Numbered from the stretch's first letter, positions 10,269 to 23,430 are shown. The stretch is DNA of 53,259 nt from an uncultured Patescibacteria group bacterium (GCA_947259245.1 CAMYLP010000004.1:1-53259), one strand, 5' to 3'. The notes: a model not told the origin generated them from the sequence alone. A program made the numbers and translations.

Positions 10269-11108
10269 ATGCTAGCGCTCTACTTTTGGATATTTATTCT
10301 CGGTGCCGTTATCGGCAGTTTTTTAAACGTGGTTGTGTTGCGAGTGGAGGGTAATATGACGCTTCGTGGACGTTCAGCGTGCCCACGCTGCGCCCAAGCG
10401 CTCAAATGGTATGAGCTCGTACCCCTTGTCTCCTATGGCATCCAGCGGGGCCGTTGTCGATCGTGTCATGGACGCATTTCATGGCAATACCCGCTTGTGG
10501 AACTGACCACAGGTCTCATCTTCGTACTCACGGCTTCTCTGGCTCTCCCCGCCTCTCTAACGTCTGTAACAACACTACCTATGCATGCATGGTTTGTTCT
10601 GTTACTCCACATGGCGGTCTGGGCAACGCTCATAGTGATAACTGTATACGACCTACGCACAAAACTTATCCCGGACATTTTTTCGTATACGTTCATGGGC
10701 CTTGCCCTCGCACTGTACGCGCTGTTGGTGGTCTCAGGTGTTCAGGCATTCTCATGGTGGTGGCTCGCCGCCGGACCGCTCTTCTACCTTCCATACTGGT
10801 TGTTGTGGAGAGTCTCAAACGGTGGGTGGATAGGACTTGGGGATGCAAAGCTGTCGTGGGGCATAGGGTGGTACTTGGGACCGCTGTATGGAGGAGCTGC
10901 CATCTTACTTGCGTTCTGGATCGGAGCACTCGTCTCGCTTGGGTTGATGGGTGTGCAAAGATTGCAGCACAGGGATGCACAAAATAGCGATACTCGTGCA
11001 CCGAACCTCACACTGAAAAGTGAGGTACCGTTTGGACCGTACCTCGTGCTTGGCATTGCACTTGCGCACTTTCTTGATATATCAATAGGGACGTTGATGT
11101 TCTTGTAA
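10269..11108 (+). CDS. pilD: Prepilin peptidase PilD (A24 family)
   Basis: GAVIGSFLNVVVLR, CPRC/CRSCH cysteine pairs, VYDLRTKLIPD, GLGDAKL. Confidence 0.93.
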   Translation: MLALYFWIFILGAVIGSFLNVVVLRVEGNMTLRGRSACPRCAQALKWYELVPLVSYGIQRGRCRSCHGRISWQYPLVELTTGLIFVLTASLALPASLTSVTTLPMHAWFVLLLHMAVWATLIVITVYDLRTKLIPDIFSYTFMGLALALYALLVVSGVQAFSWWWLAAGPLFYLPYWLLWRVSNGGWIGLGDAKLSWGIGWYLGPLYGGAAILLAFWIGALVSLGLMGVQRLQHRDAQNSDTRAPNLTLKSEVPFGPYLVLGIALAHFLDISIGTLMFL

Positions 11109-11162
11109 ACGTACCACTTGCACATACGCTATTGCTAGCCCTGTACACAAACGTATAATTAA

Positions 11163-11570
11163 TTGATGGATTTGAAAGTAAAGACCAATATGATGCGCAG
11201 AGAAACATGTTCGGGAATCAGCATGGTGGAATTGCTGGTCATACTCTCGATTATTGGTGTGCTGGCAAGTGCGACACTCATAGCGGTTGATGTGATACGC
11301 AAAAAGAGCGTCACTAAAACGCAGGTCAGTTTACTTGAGACGGTACGCGCTGGTGCAGCACTTTGTCTTTTCAACGGCGAAGAGCTTACGAGCCCCGCCA
11401 TTGTCCATGAGGATCTCTGCGCCGGTTCGGAAAACCGTTACCCGCCGCTCTCCGGTGGATGGGAGTACGACAGTGTTACATCAGACACGGGTTTGAAAAC
11501 GTTCTCCATCAGCATTACACGAGACACCGAGACCATAACCTGCACACAGGAGGCGTGTACGGGACCCTAG
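11163..11570 (+). CDS. Pilin-like protein
   Basis: CSGISMVELLVILSIIGVLASATLIAV. Confidence 0.82.
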   Translation: MMDLKVKTNMMRRETCSGISMVELLVILSIIGVLASATLIAVDVIRKKSVTKTQVSLLETVRAGAALCLFNGEELTSPAIVHEDLCAGSENRYPPLSGGWEYDSVTSDTGLKTFSISITRDTETITCTQEACTGP

Positions 11571-11602
11571 TACTCCATTATCATCTTTTGCTAATAAAGG
11601 CC

Positions 11603-12013
11603 ATGAACACAAACACAAAGCACGGATTCACGCTCATCGAGCTTCTAGCTGTGATAGCCATCATAGGCATTTTAGCGGGCGTGGTGACAATGAACCTGAC
11701 CAAAGCTCGTGACCACGCACGGGACAAGAGCGCGATAGCGAGCATGGAAAACCTGCTTATCGAAGGCCGTCTCTATAAATCAAGAAATAATTTTGAATAC
11801 GAGGATTTTTGTGCAGACGAAGCCAAGACCCAACGCGAGTCACTGGTCGAGCAGTTAGAGGCGCTGACCAGCAACACGCTCGCTTGTGCGGACGATGCCG
11901 ATGCCTTTGTAGCAAGTGTAGAGTTGCGCAGCGGCGAGACCTACTGCGTTGATAGCACAAATTACCGCGGCATCGTATCGGACAGTGTTACCGGTACGGC
12001 ATGTCCTGAGTAG
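11603..12013 (+). CDS. Type IV prepilin
   Basis: [27 protein letters not shown]. Confidence 0.9.
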   Translation: MNTNTKHGFTLIELLAVIAIIGILAGVVTMNLTKARDHARDKSAIASMENLLIEGRLYKSRNNFEYEDFCADEAKTQRESLVEQLEALTSNTLACADDADAFVASVELRSGETYCVDSTNYRGIVSDSVTGTACPE

Positions 12014-12072
12014 TGTGCCGTTTCGACAAATGGGGAATTACAGGGTAGTAGTCTGGTCCAGTAGCTGTATTG

Positions 12073-12561
12073 CTATAGGTCCCCTTTTCTCGTGCGGAAG
12101 GTACTTGGGTTATCACAATCATCGAGTCCTTCTATGTCCACTATAGTCTTACACGCGTAGCCACCCTCCAACTGCTCCACCGACACCACCGCATGGGCGC
12201 ACGAGCCGTTGGAAAGCTCCAGTGTGAAGGCATTGTATGTTTTATCGTTACATGTCGACCCGCCGTAGTCCTCGTCGCTCGTAGTAAAGGTCACCGACGA
12301 CGTTCGTGACTCGCATGTGACATCGTAGGCGGCTGTGTTTGTGTTGAAGGCGTAGATAGTGTCAGGATTGTCGTTCCAGTACAAGATACATTCGAGTGCA
12401 GCGTCAACTGCACCATTAGCGAGAAGTGCTGTTAACTCTCTATCCACGATGTTGAGTTCGCGGAAGGTGCTCTGCGTGAGCTGAGTTGCGAGTACCGCAA
12501 AGACAGTGATCGCTATCACCGTGTATATCAGTATGTATCCTTGCTCTCTTTTTCTGCGCAT
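12073..12561 (-). CDS. Minor pilin, PilX/GspK-like
   Basis: REQGYILIYTVIAITVFAVLATQLTQSTFRE; follows PilW- and PilV-like genes. Confidence 0.65.
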   Translation of the reverse strand: MRRKREQGYILIYTVIAITVFAVLATQLTQSTFRELNIVDRELTALLANGAVDAALECILYWNDNPDTIYAFNTNTAAYDVTCESRTSSVTFTTSDEDYGGSTCNDKTYNAFTLELSNGSCAHAVVSVEQLEGGYACKTIVDIEGLDDCDNPSTFRTRKGDL

Positions 12562-12596
12562 GTGGTGTGCTTAATGGTGTCCAAGTGCGAATGTTG

Positions 12597-14816
12597 CTAT
12601 GTGGTAACTTGCTTATGAAAGACTGACACCTGCACGTTCTTTGTCACAGATTCTGCTTCAGACGCGGTTGCCTGTACGCGTAAAGTATACGAGCCCTCTG
12701 GAGTATCTGTAGGCAGACGCAGGTCGATATACGCACTTTCACCGGGAGCTAGCGTAGTCTTCTGAAAGACAACCTCAGCATTTTCAATGGCGGCTCCAGA
12801 CCAACCTACGTGTGAGATCGTTTGTGTTTGAGAGCTCGACGTGTTTCGTATAGTGGCCCCACCCTGGATGGCCATTCCTCCTGGTTCACCAGAAATTTTG
12901 GCTAGGATGTAGTTTTCTATTGTGAATGAGACGGACGGTGTATCACCACCGCCACCGGAGTCACCATCATCATCACTGCCGCCCGAGCCCTCCGGGCAAG
13001 AAAAGATACCTAGGTACTCGCAATACTCAAGGGTTTCCATGTGATTATTCTCACCACCGCACCATATCTTTTCATTGCAATAGTTTTTTGTATAGCATGC
13101 GTAGGGTTGCTTGCCGCTGTTGTACGTCGCGCAGTCCGTCGTTGCGCCGCCCCCTGTCGGTCCTATGCCTCCACCTGCCCCACCTTCGTCGAAGTCCTGC
13201 ATGACGACCTCACTCTCGCCGCCGCCGCTACCCACGAGGTCGGGGTCCACGATAGTAATGCCAAACCTGTGATAGGCGCCCCATATCGGATTAGACCACT
13301 CCTTGTCATTGAAAGACCGAATTTCCAAATGGTTCCGCTCACTATACAGCATTTCTATCCTCCCCTCGTCCGAGTCCGCATATTGTGCTGTGTGCCAGAA
13401 CACCTCCTTATCGCCGTCCTCGGGCAGTATCCACATCCCCACATCCCCATCGAACTCCGCCGTGGGATCCCACCTGAATATCCACCAATCCTCAAAGTCG
13501 TCCGGTCCCGGCATACAGGTTCTCGTATCCGCCTGGCAACGGTACACTTTGATCCATATCGATTCGCTTTCATCTGTTGGTAGCACCCACAGGTCCGTCC
13601 ACAGGGTCGGGCGTCCTGGGGAACTCAGGGGAACGTCTGTGTCCTTAATGCACGCGCCATACTTCTGCTGCGTGTTACACCAGGTCCATTCACAGCAGCA
13701 CCCAAGGCTCAGTCGGCTAAAATCGATGCTACTGGTAGACGGTTCTGCGTAGGGTAGAAGTGATTCTAACTCGATTTTCGCAGTGCGTATGTTGTCGTTT
13801 GAGTCGGTTGCAGCTATCGTCACGAAGTTGGTAAGCCCATGCTTCAGGTACATGTCGTCTATGGAGTAGGTGACGGGAATGTGGAGGCACGCCTCCGGTC
13901 CGGCATCAATCAATGTTTCAGCAGGTCCGCTAAAGAGTGATCCTCTATACGTGAGCTTGGTGATACAGCTTGCATCATCCCACGCCTGAAAAGTGATGGT
14001 GATCCTGTCACAATCTGTTTTCCAGGGTCCGTATTCAGATTGATTTGTAGAATATGGCCCACCATTTACATCGTATATGATGTCATACACAGGTCCATAG
14101 GAATTGCTTCCGACCTCGAAGCCACACGCCCCACCCGATTCCTGTGTGCCGGACACAGAGATAAGCTTAATGTTAGGCGCATTGACGTCATCTGCTGCAA
14201 GGTCCGACGCATCCATGAGCGTGCGTGGGGTATATGAGCTTGAGTAGTGAAACTCGTTCGTTTCATCAGCCTCCTCGCCAGAGAGTGATATGTGTATGAT
14301 CGGTCGTACGTCACCCGTCGGTGTCGGAGCATACTCAACAGCAAAGTTCGCATCACTGAGGACAACAGAGTCGGATGTAACAGGGAAGAAACACTCGGGC
14401 CGGTCGTCGATATCCAATGTGCCGGCGCAGGATGGTTCACGCCCAACTCCCTTTATCAAGGTCCCTTCCTCATTGATACGGTACTGTACCATGTAAGAAG
14501 ACACATCATCCCGGGAGCGTGTCCTGAACTCTATGCCGTTACAGGCACCCGCTACACAATCAATACCAAGGAAGTTTGAACCCCACACCACCTCCTGCTC
14601 CATGGTGTCGAGCACGAGCCGCAGTTCGTCGCCCACCTGCTGCGTAAGTCTCATCTTGTCCTTCACCTGATACAGCGTGAGGAAGGATGACGTTACCACG
14701 AGCGTCACGAGGCCGAAGATGGTAAGTGTCACCAAGAGTTCAATAAGCGTCGTACCGCTTTCCTTCATAGTCGCGGGATATCGCGAAGCCGGTTTAAGTG
14801 AGTAGGGTGTGCGCAT
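12597..14816 (-). CDS. Large minor pilin (PilW/GspJ-like N-terminus) with long Cys-rich ectodomain and C-terminal Ig-like domain
   Basis: SGTTLIELLVTLTIFGLVTLVVTSS prepilin signal; 739 aa; Gly/Asp/Ser linkers; C-terminal SVSFTIENY..TYTLRVQATASEAESVTKNVQVSVF beta-sandwich-like region. Confidence 0.8.
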   Translation of the reverse strand: MRTPYSLKPASRYPATMKESGTTLIELLVTLTIFGLVTLVVTSSFLTLYQVKDKMRLTQQVGDELRLVLDTMEQEVVWGSNFLGIDCVAGACNGIEFRTRSRDDVSSYMVQYRINEEGTLIKGVGREPSCAGTLDIDDRPECFFPVTSDSVVLSDANFAVEYAPTPTGDVRPIIHISLSGEEADETNEFHYSSSYTPRTLMDASDLAADDVNAPNIKLISVSGTQESGGACGFEVGSNSYGPVYDIIYDVNGGPYSTNQSEYGPWKTDCDRITITFQAWDDASCITKLTYRGSLFSGPAETLIDAGPEACLHIPVTYSIDDMYLKHGLTNFVTIAATDSNDNIRTAKIELESLLPYAEPSTSSIDFSRLSLGCCCEWTWCNTQQKYGACIKDTDVPLSSPGRPTLWTDLWVLPTDESESIWIKVYRCQADTRTCMPGPDDFEDWWIFRWDPTAEFDGDVGMWILPEDGDKEVFWHTAQYADSDEGRIEMLYSERNHLEIRSFNDKEWSNPIWGAYHRFGITIVDPDLVGSGGGESEVVMQDFDEGGAGGGIGPTGGGATTDCATYNSGKQPYACYTKNYCNEKIWCGGENNHMETLEYCEYLGIFSCPEGSGGSDDDGDSGGGGDTPSVSFTIENYILAKISGEPGGMAIQGGATIRNTSSSQTQTISHVGWSGAAIENAEVVFQKTTLAPGESAYIDLRLPTDTPEGSYTLRVQATASEAESVTKNVQVSVFHKQVTT

Positions 14817-14831
14817 AGTGCTGTTTAGTTG

Positions 14832-15421
14832 TTAAAGTCGTAAGTCATAAATAATGGTCTCTACCTCAAACTCCTCACCGGAACCCCACGTTACCCTGCT
14901 TACCACCTCGACCGAATAGTCGTTGATAGGTCGTGCACGCACGACACGCTTGAAGTTACCGGCGAGCTCTTCCGTGCCCGTACTGTCACAGTATGTATAC
15001 CGACCGTAGGTGGTGTCAGTGTTCACCGAAATGCATATGGAAGCGGTATCGTCCAGATCTTCCCAATCTCCATGGTAGGGGACAAACGTTCCACTCGGCC
15101 CTATCGCAAGTACGTCTGCAGCGTCGGTTCTCCACATAGCGTCAGACCCACTGTCGCTCAAGATGTTCTTGGTCCACGTGGTCACTGCAGGCGGGCACGT
15201 GCCTGTACGTAGGCAGAGTACATTGTTGTCCCGTTTGACCCGCATCAGCTCTACCCCCTGCATGGCGAGCTTCGAGGCCTGAAAGCCCTGCGACGTGTAC
15301 GTTGTTATTTGCAGTGTACGTACGATCATGGTGGTGATAGCTGTCAGCGTGAACGACAGTATGAGTACTGCGACCAAGGTCTCCACTAATGTGAATCCGC
15401 CGGTTGTGTGATTGCGATAGC

Positions 15422-15425
<4 letters not shown>
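14832..15425 (-). CDS. Minor pilin, PilV/GspI-like
   Basis: GGFTLVETLVAVLILSFTLTAITTMIVR. Confidence 0.82.
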
Positions 15426-18168
<2,743 letters not shown>

Positions 18169-18201
18169 TAGCTGTTTCGTAGCTGTGTTATAGTAACCGC
18201 C

Positions 18202-18483
18202 ATGATATCGCGCACCGATGTGGAAAAGCTTGCAGAACTCTCACTCATTGCTGTACCAGACAGTGAATTGGATGATGTTGCGAAGGAAATGGGTGCCATC
18301 CTGGAGTACGTAGCAGATGTGAACAAGCTTGCAGGTGAAGAAGGCGAGCGCGAAAAGCCCGTACTCAGGAACGTCATGCGTGATGATGTGGTCACAAACA
18401 CACCCGGAGAATATACGAAAGATATCGTTGCCCAGTTCCCTGACAAAGAGGGTGACGCATTGCGTGTGAAGAAGATACTCTAA
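18202..18483 (+). CDS. gatC: Asp/Glu-tRNA amidotransferase subunit C
   Basis: VEKLAELSLIAVPDSELDDVAKEMGAILEYV; adjacent gatA. Confidence 0.88.
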   Translation: MISRTDVEKLAELSLIAVPDSELDDVAKEMGAILEYVADVNKLAGEEGEREKPVLRNVMRDDVVTNTPGEYTKDIVAQFPDKEGDALRVKKIL

Positions 18484-18484
18484 T

Positions 18485-19906
18485 ATGGCAGGTTCGGACG
18501 TGACATCTATACAAGAAGCGCGGGCACTGCTTGATACGGGGAAGATCTCAGCAACTGAACTAGCTCAAGGATACTTGGACAGGATCAAGGAGAAGGACGG
18601 CACGATACACGCCTACCTTGAAGTGTTCGATGATGTGATGAAGCAGGCGAAGGACGCGGACAAGCGTCTTGCATCTGGGGAAAAAGGTGCGTTTCTGGGC
18701 ATACCACTTGCCATCAAGGACAACATACTCATACAGGGAAGAACAGCCAGCGCAGCATCAAGGATGCTCGAGAACTACACTGCAACGTACGATTCGACGG
18801 CTGCCGCGAAGCTCAAAGAATCTGGCGCCGTACTCCTCGGCAGGACAAATATGGACGAGTTTGCAATGGGGTCCAGTACCGAGACCAGCGCGTTTGGTGC
18901 TACCAAGAACCCACATGATACGGAGCGTGTACCGGGAGGTTCTTCAGGCGGTTCTGCAGCGGCGGTTGCGGGAGACATGGCACTTGCAGCACTCGGCTCC
19001 GACACGGGCGGCTCTATACGCCAGCCCGCTGCACTGTGCGGTGTAGTGGGCCTAAAGCCGACCTACGGCAGCGTGTCGAGGCACGGTCTCATGGCGATGG
19101 GCTCCTCGCTCGACGTCATTGGACCGCTGACGCGCACTGTTGCGGACGCGGAGACCTTGTTTTCTGCTGTACGGGGACATGACCGCATGGATGCGACGAG
19201 CGTACCTGATGATAGAGAGCGTATCACGAGAAAGGCGAAGTATACCGTGGGCGTTCCGCGCGCCTTTCTTGAGAAGGGAGTCGACAAGGACCTGTTGGAG
19301 GAATTTGAACGGGGACTCGACACCCTCACCGCACATGGCGTGCACGTACAAGACATCAAGCTTTCGACCATAGAGCATGCGCTCGCAACCTACTACATCA
19401 TCATGCCTGCGGAAGTGTCGGCAAACTTAGCGCGCTTCGATGGAGTACGGTACGGTCTCCACGTCGATGGTAGAGACCGAAAGGACGATTATAGAGAAAG
19501 CCGTGGCGCGGGCTTCGGCAGGGAGGTTCGACGGCGCATACTGCTCGGCACGTATGTGCTCTCGAGTGGCTACTATGACGCATACTATGGCAAAGCCATG
19601 CAGGCGCGTGACAGGATTCGGCGCGATGTACGTACGGCATTTGAGTCGGTGGATGCGATAGCCATGCCGACGACGCCCGCTCCTGCGTTCAAGATAGGGG
19701 AAAAGACCAGCGACCCTCTCTCTATGTACCTCGAGGACATCTTCACCGTCTCAGCAAATATCATAGGTATACCTGCACTCTCAGTACCGTACGGCACAGT
19801 GACGAGAGACTCCAAAGAGCTACCTGTCGGTTTTCAACTCCTCGCACCCGAGCTTGGTGAGGAAACGCTCTTCACCCTCGGTAAAAAACTCACAGCTGAA
19901 GGATAA
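18485..19906 (+). CDS. gatA: Asp/Glu-tRNA amidotransferase subunit A
   Basis: Amidase signature GGSSGGSAAAVAGDMALAALGSDTGGSIRQPAALCG. Confidence 0.95.
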   Translation: MAGSDVTSIQEARALLDTGKISATELAQGYLDRIKEKDGTIHAYLEVFDDVMKQAKDADKRLASGEKGAFLGIPLAIKDNILIQGRTASAASRMLENYTATYDSTAAAKLKESGAVLLGRTNMDEFAMGSSTETSAFGATKNPHDTERVPGGSSGGSAAAVAGDMALAALGSDTGGSIRQPAALCGVVGLKPTYGSVSRHGLMAMGSSLDVIGPLTRTVADAETLFSAVRGHDRMDATSVPDDRERITRKAKYTVGVPRAFLEKGVDKDLLEEFERGLDTLTAHGVHVQDIKLSTIEHALATYYIIMPAEVSANLARFDGVRYGLHVDGRDRKDDYRESRGAGFGREVRRRILLGTYVLSSGYYDAYYGKAMQARDRIRRDVRTAFESVDAIAMPTTPAPAFKIGEKTSDPLSMYLEDIFTVSANIIGIPALSVPYGTVTRDSKELPVGFQLLAPELGEETLFTLGKKLTAEG

Positions 19907-19947
19907 AACGTAGCGCGTTCATGAGCGCGACGGTGTACAATGCCACT

Positions 19948-21285
19948 ATGGCAGAGGAGAATCGAACGAAGAGGAACACATTCGAAGACATGGTCTTCAC
20001 CTTGTTTGCTCTTCTGTTGCTGGCCCAGATACTCAATAACATACCGATTTTTCTTGAGGAACGTTTTGGACTGACCTTTGGTGGCAGTCCGAGTGGTGTA
20101 CTCCTCGCTTCAGCCGCGCTCTCCATGGACACACCGCTGGGGACGCGTGTGAGTACGCCAAACGGCACGGCATACTACGGCACCGCGGGAGACGAGGGTA
20201 GCGAACTGGGAACATTCCCGCCCGGCACGTCTTTGGTACTGAAGGACGGACCTGTCGAGGACGCTCTGGGCGAGCGCTGGTGGTATGTTGAAGATCCTGA
20301 TACGGGTAACGGCGGATGGGTGTTGGAGGATGTGCTCGTGAAAGATGGGGTGGGCGGTTTAAGTGCGGCGACAAAGCTAGGTACGAAGGTGCGCTCAATA
20401 GTTGACGGCATCCTGTGGCAGAGTCCTGCAGCACTTGTGGCACTCGGAAGTATGCGGGTGGGTGAATGGGGCATCCTTGCCGACGGACCCAAAGAGAAGA
20501 ATGGAACGCGGTGGTGGTACTTCGATCGTGAGGGAAGTGACGATGACGGGTGGGTTCCTGAGAGCATGCTCACGTTGTTTAGTGAGAAAGGGTGGCACAG
20601 CGGCAGTCTTGTCGTAGGAACGCGTGATACAGACCTCTTCGAACGCGCTGGGGGCGGTACTGTCCTTGGTTTCCTGAGGGAGGGTGAAAGGGCGAAGGTT
20701 GTCGGCGGACCTACCATGATAGGTGGTGTGTATTGGTGGGAAGTCGAGAAGGACGATGGTACACGAGGATGGATAACCGAAAGTGCACTTGAGGACGGCG
20801 GTATGCGGGGGGTGATGAAGGGCATTGTGACCACGATCGTCGTCATCGGCACGATAATCACCATCATCCTTGTCGGTGGCATTGTGTACGTGACAGTGCG
20901 CACGAACCAAATACGAGCACGCGAAGCCAAACGCATAAAGGCGGCAGTGCCGAAAGCGATGCAGCCGAAGCGAAACGACCGGTGGGACAGGGTACAGGAG
21001 CACGTGGCGAGCGACAACCCGAACGACTGGCGACACGCCATCATTGAAGCAGACATCATGCTCGATGAGATTGTCACGCGTATGGGCTACCAGGGCAACA
21101 CGCTCGGCGATCGGCTGAAACAGGTGGCTCGAGGTGATATGAGAACGATCGACTCCGCATGGGAGGCACACCGTGTGCGCAACCAAATAGCACACGAGGG
21201 GAGCGACTACATCCTCACCCAGCGCGAAGCGAAACGCATTATCGACCTCTACGGCGCAGTGTTTGAGGAGTTTAAGTTTATATAG
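19948..21285 (+). CDS. Membrane protein with SH3-like repeats and a C-terminal cytoplasmic domain
   Basis: N-terminal and central TM segments, repeated WWYxxxPxxGxGGWV/GWV(P/L)E units. Confidence 0.75.
   Translation: MAEENRTKRNTFEDMVFTLFALLLLAQILNNIPIFLEERFGLTFGGSPSGVLLASAALSMDTPLGTRVSTPNGTAYYGTAGDEGSELGTFPPGTSLVLKDGPVEDALGERWWYVEDPDTGNGGWVLEDVLVKDGVGGLSAATKLGTKVRSIVDGILWQSPAALVALGSMRVGEWGILADGPKEKNGTRWWYFDREGSDDDGWVPESMLTLFSEKGWHSGSLVVGTRDTDLFERAGGGTVLGFLREGERAKVVGGPTMIGGVYWWEVEKDDGTRGWITESALEDGGMRGVMKGIVTTIVVIGTIITIILVGGIVYVTVRTNQIRAREAKRIKAAVPKAMQPKRNDRWDRVQEHVASDNPNDWRHAIIEADIMLDEIVTRMGYQGNTLGDRLKQVARGDMRTIDSAWEAHRVRNQIAHEGSDYILTQREAKRIIDLYGAVFEEFKFI
21160..21285 (+). repeat. 126-bp direct repeat, copy 1 (3' end of the SH3-like gene)
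   Basis: Matches 22006-22131 with 3 visible mismatches, no gaps. Confidence 0.95.
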
Positions 21286-21298
21286 AGGTACACCACGT

Positions 21299-21335
21299 AA
21301 AAAAACCGCCCGAGATGAAATCGGGGCGGTGTTGG
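21299..21335 (-). terminator. Terminator for the minus-strand ORF at 21360-21785
   Basis: On minus strand ACCGCCCCGATTTCATCTCGGGCGGTTTTTTT: GC stem followed by T-run. Confidence 0.75.
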
Positions 21336-21359
21336 TTCGTGCGAATCGTCTGCTCACAA

Positions 21360-21785
21360 CTAGTGGACGTAGCTCTGCGGATGTCGGATACGATCCTGCA
21401 TACCATACATTCGCAGCAGCGCTTGGTTGTCATCTGAATGGGTGTACCTGCTTAGTTCTCGCGCAGCTTCGATTTGACCCTCAAAGCCACGTTGAATCCC
21501 CGGTATCTGTGCATAGTACAGGGAACACACCATGGTGGGCTGTCCACCGGGAGTGCTGGGGTGGTCGTACAGCACAAGTGCAAATCCATAACTTGTAGAC
21601 TTCAGATGACAAGGGAGACAATACTTCCCTATTAGGTGTTGGATGTGATTCCATTCGTACCTTGTGATTTCTCGTCTATAAATGTGATCACAGCCAGAAT
21701 AATCAGAGCCGACCACCACGTTGATTTCATTGTGGAGCTTCCGGAACCACGCACTGTCTTTCAATGATAGTGCCTCTCGACGCAT
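21360..21785 (-). CDS. Hypothetical cargo protein of the inserted segment
   Basis: ORF with GAGGAG 6 nt before ATG (GAGGAGAACGTAATG) and own terminator; an upstream in-frame ATG at 21836 is possible. Confidence 0.55.
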   Translation of the reverse strand: MRREALSLKDSAWFRKLHNEINVVVGSDYSGCDHIYRREITRYEWNHIQHLIGKYCLPCHLKSTSYGFALVLYDHPSTPGGQPTMVCSLYYAQIPGIQRGFEGQIEAARELSRYTHSDDNQALLRMYGMQDRIRHPQSYVH

Positions 21786-22005
21786 TACGTTCTCCTCAAT
21801 GTAGGGTACGTTGACAATGCCACAAATAGAGTACATCTATTACACATAAGGTCAAGACGGAGTGTAACATACTGCAACACGAGCAGTTGAAACACTGAAA
21901 ACTTTTATTGAAGGACCTCATCTCATGGTGGTCTACTAAGTTTCTACATTCGCTCTGATTTTGAAATGCCAGGTACTCACGAACTCACCTCGCCAGTTCT
22001 TCGCC

Positions 22006-22131
22006 TGGGAGGCACACCGTGTGCGCAACCAAATAGCACACGAGGGAAGTGACTACATCCTCACCCAGCGCGAAGCGAAAGGCATTATCGACCTCTACGG
22101 CGCAGTGTTTGAGGAGTTTAAGTTTATATAG
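22006..22131 (+). pseudogene. 126-bp direct repeat, copy 2 (C-terminal fragment of the SH3-like gene)
   Basis: Encodes WEAHRVRNQIAHEGSDYILTQREAKGIIDLYGAVFEEFKFI*, near-identical to the end of 19948-21285. Confidence 0.93.
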
Positions 22132-22221
22132 TATTGCGCATGCGACATGCTCATTCACGCTCGTGTTGAGTGTAGCAGTTGACAGAGAGAGTGCGTGCTG
22201 CACACTGAGGTTCAACAGCGT

Positions 22222-23295
22222 ATGAATACAACTCTCGTTTTCCTACTGTTCATAACGGTCGGCTGGGGCATTATGTTCCTAGTGCACTCGGTGGCATACA
22301 TACCCATAGCGCGGGTGTTAGAGATAGAGATGCCGCACTGGCCGCTTGTGCTGGCACTACTTTCCGTAAGCTATTTTGCAGCAAGTGTCGGTGTCCGTAC
22401 GATACAGAGTGTGCTTGCCGACTACTTCTACTTTGTTGCGGCGACATGGCTTGGTGTCGTGTTTCTGCTGTTTTCATTCTTGGTCGTCTATGAGTTGGCG
22501 CACCTCACGACAGGTTTCGACTCAGTACTGGTTCTCAGTAGCATACTAGTACTTGTTGGCGGTCTTTCCACGTACGCGCTGGTGCAAGGCCGAGCACTGG
22601 TCGTGCAGGAACATACGGTACCCATCGAAAGCTTGGAGCATCCGATACGCGTCGTGCATCTTTCTGACATTCACGTAGGGACCGTGCACCAGCGACAGTA
22701 CCTCCAGCGAGTTGTTGCGGAGACCAATGCGCTACATCCAGACATCATCCTCATCACGGGTGACCTCTTTGACGGCTCAGCACCTATAGATGAGGAGATA
22801 CTGACACCGCTCAACGAGCTCAAGGCGCCGAGCTTCTTCTCAAATGGCAACCATGAGGAGTATGAAGGTCTCACGCGCGTGAAGGACACCATCAGAAACC
22901 TTGACCTGCAACTCCTCGACAACACCATGGTGGAATGGGAAGGTATACAACTTATCGGCGTGAATGACCGGCAAAGTTTGCACGGTACGTCGCTTGAAGG
23001 AGTGCTTGGCTCTATACAGATAGATGAACACAAGCCGACTCTTCTGATGTACCACTCACCGTCTGACTGGAACGTGGCACGGAAGCATGGTGTCGACCTC
23101 ATGCTCTCTGGTCATACACACAATGGGCAGATTTACCCGTTCAATGTACTGGTACGTTTGTTTTTCAACTACATGAACGGCATCTATACCGAAGAAGGGA
23201 AACATCTCCACGTATCACCGGGTACCGGAACGTGGGGACCGCCGATGCGGTTGGGTTCACGGAACCAGATTACACTCCTCCACCTCCGTCAATAA
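22222..23295 (+). CDS. Membrane-anchored metallophosphoesterase
   Basis: HLSDIHVGT, ITGDLFDG, FFSNGNHEEY, LSGHTHNGQIYP. Confidence 0.92.
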   Translation: MNTTLVFLLFITVGWGIMFLVHSVAYIPIARVLEIEMPHWPLVLALLSVSYFAASVGVRTIQSVLADYFYFVAATWLGVVFLLFSFLVVYELAHLTTGFDSVLVLSSILVLVGGLSTYALVQGRALVVQEHTVPIESLEHPIRVVHLSDIHVGTVHQRQYLQRVVAETNALHPDIILITGDLFDGSAPIDEEILTPLNELKAPSFFSNGNHEEYEGLTRVKDTIRNLDLQLLDNTMVEWEGIQLIGVNDRQSLHGTSLEGVLGSIQIDEHKPTLLMYHSPSDWNVARKHGVDLMLSGHTHNGQIYPFNVLVRLFFNYMNGIYTEEGKHLHVSPGTGTWGPPMRLGSRNQITLLHLRQ

Positions 23296-23393
23296 CAAGA
23301 CTAAGCAGAACTATAACGGGAAATACAAAACTACGGCACCAGACGCGCCGTTGTTTTATTGTCAAGATACTCCGTTCATTGAGCGACAGCAAC

Positions 23394-23427
23394 AAAGAAA
23401 GACGCGCCATGAGGCGCGTCTTTCTTT
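23394..23427. terminator. Bidirectional hairpin terminator
   Basis: AAAGAAAGACGCGCC-ATGA-GGCGCGTCTTTCTTT perfect stem. Confidence 0.9.
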
Positions 23428-23430
23428 ATG

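Noticed and set aside
21160-22131. Insertion sequence (IS element) explanation for the 0.7-kb insert
   Set aside because: No transposase ORF and no terminal inverted repeats; the flanking repeat is a 126-bp gene end, much longer than a target-site duplication.
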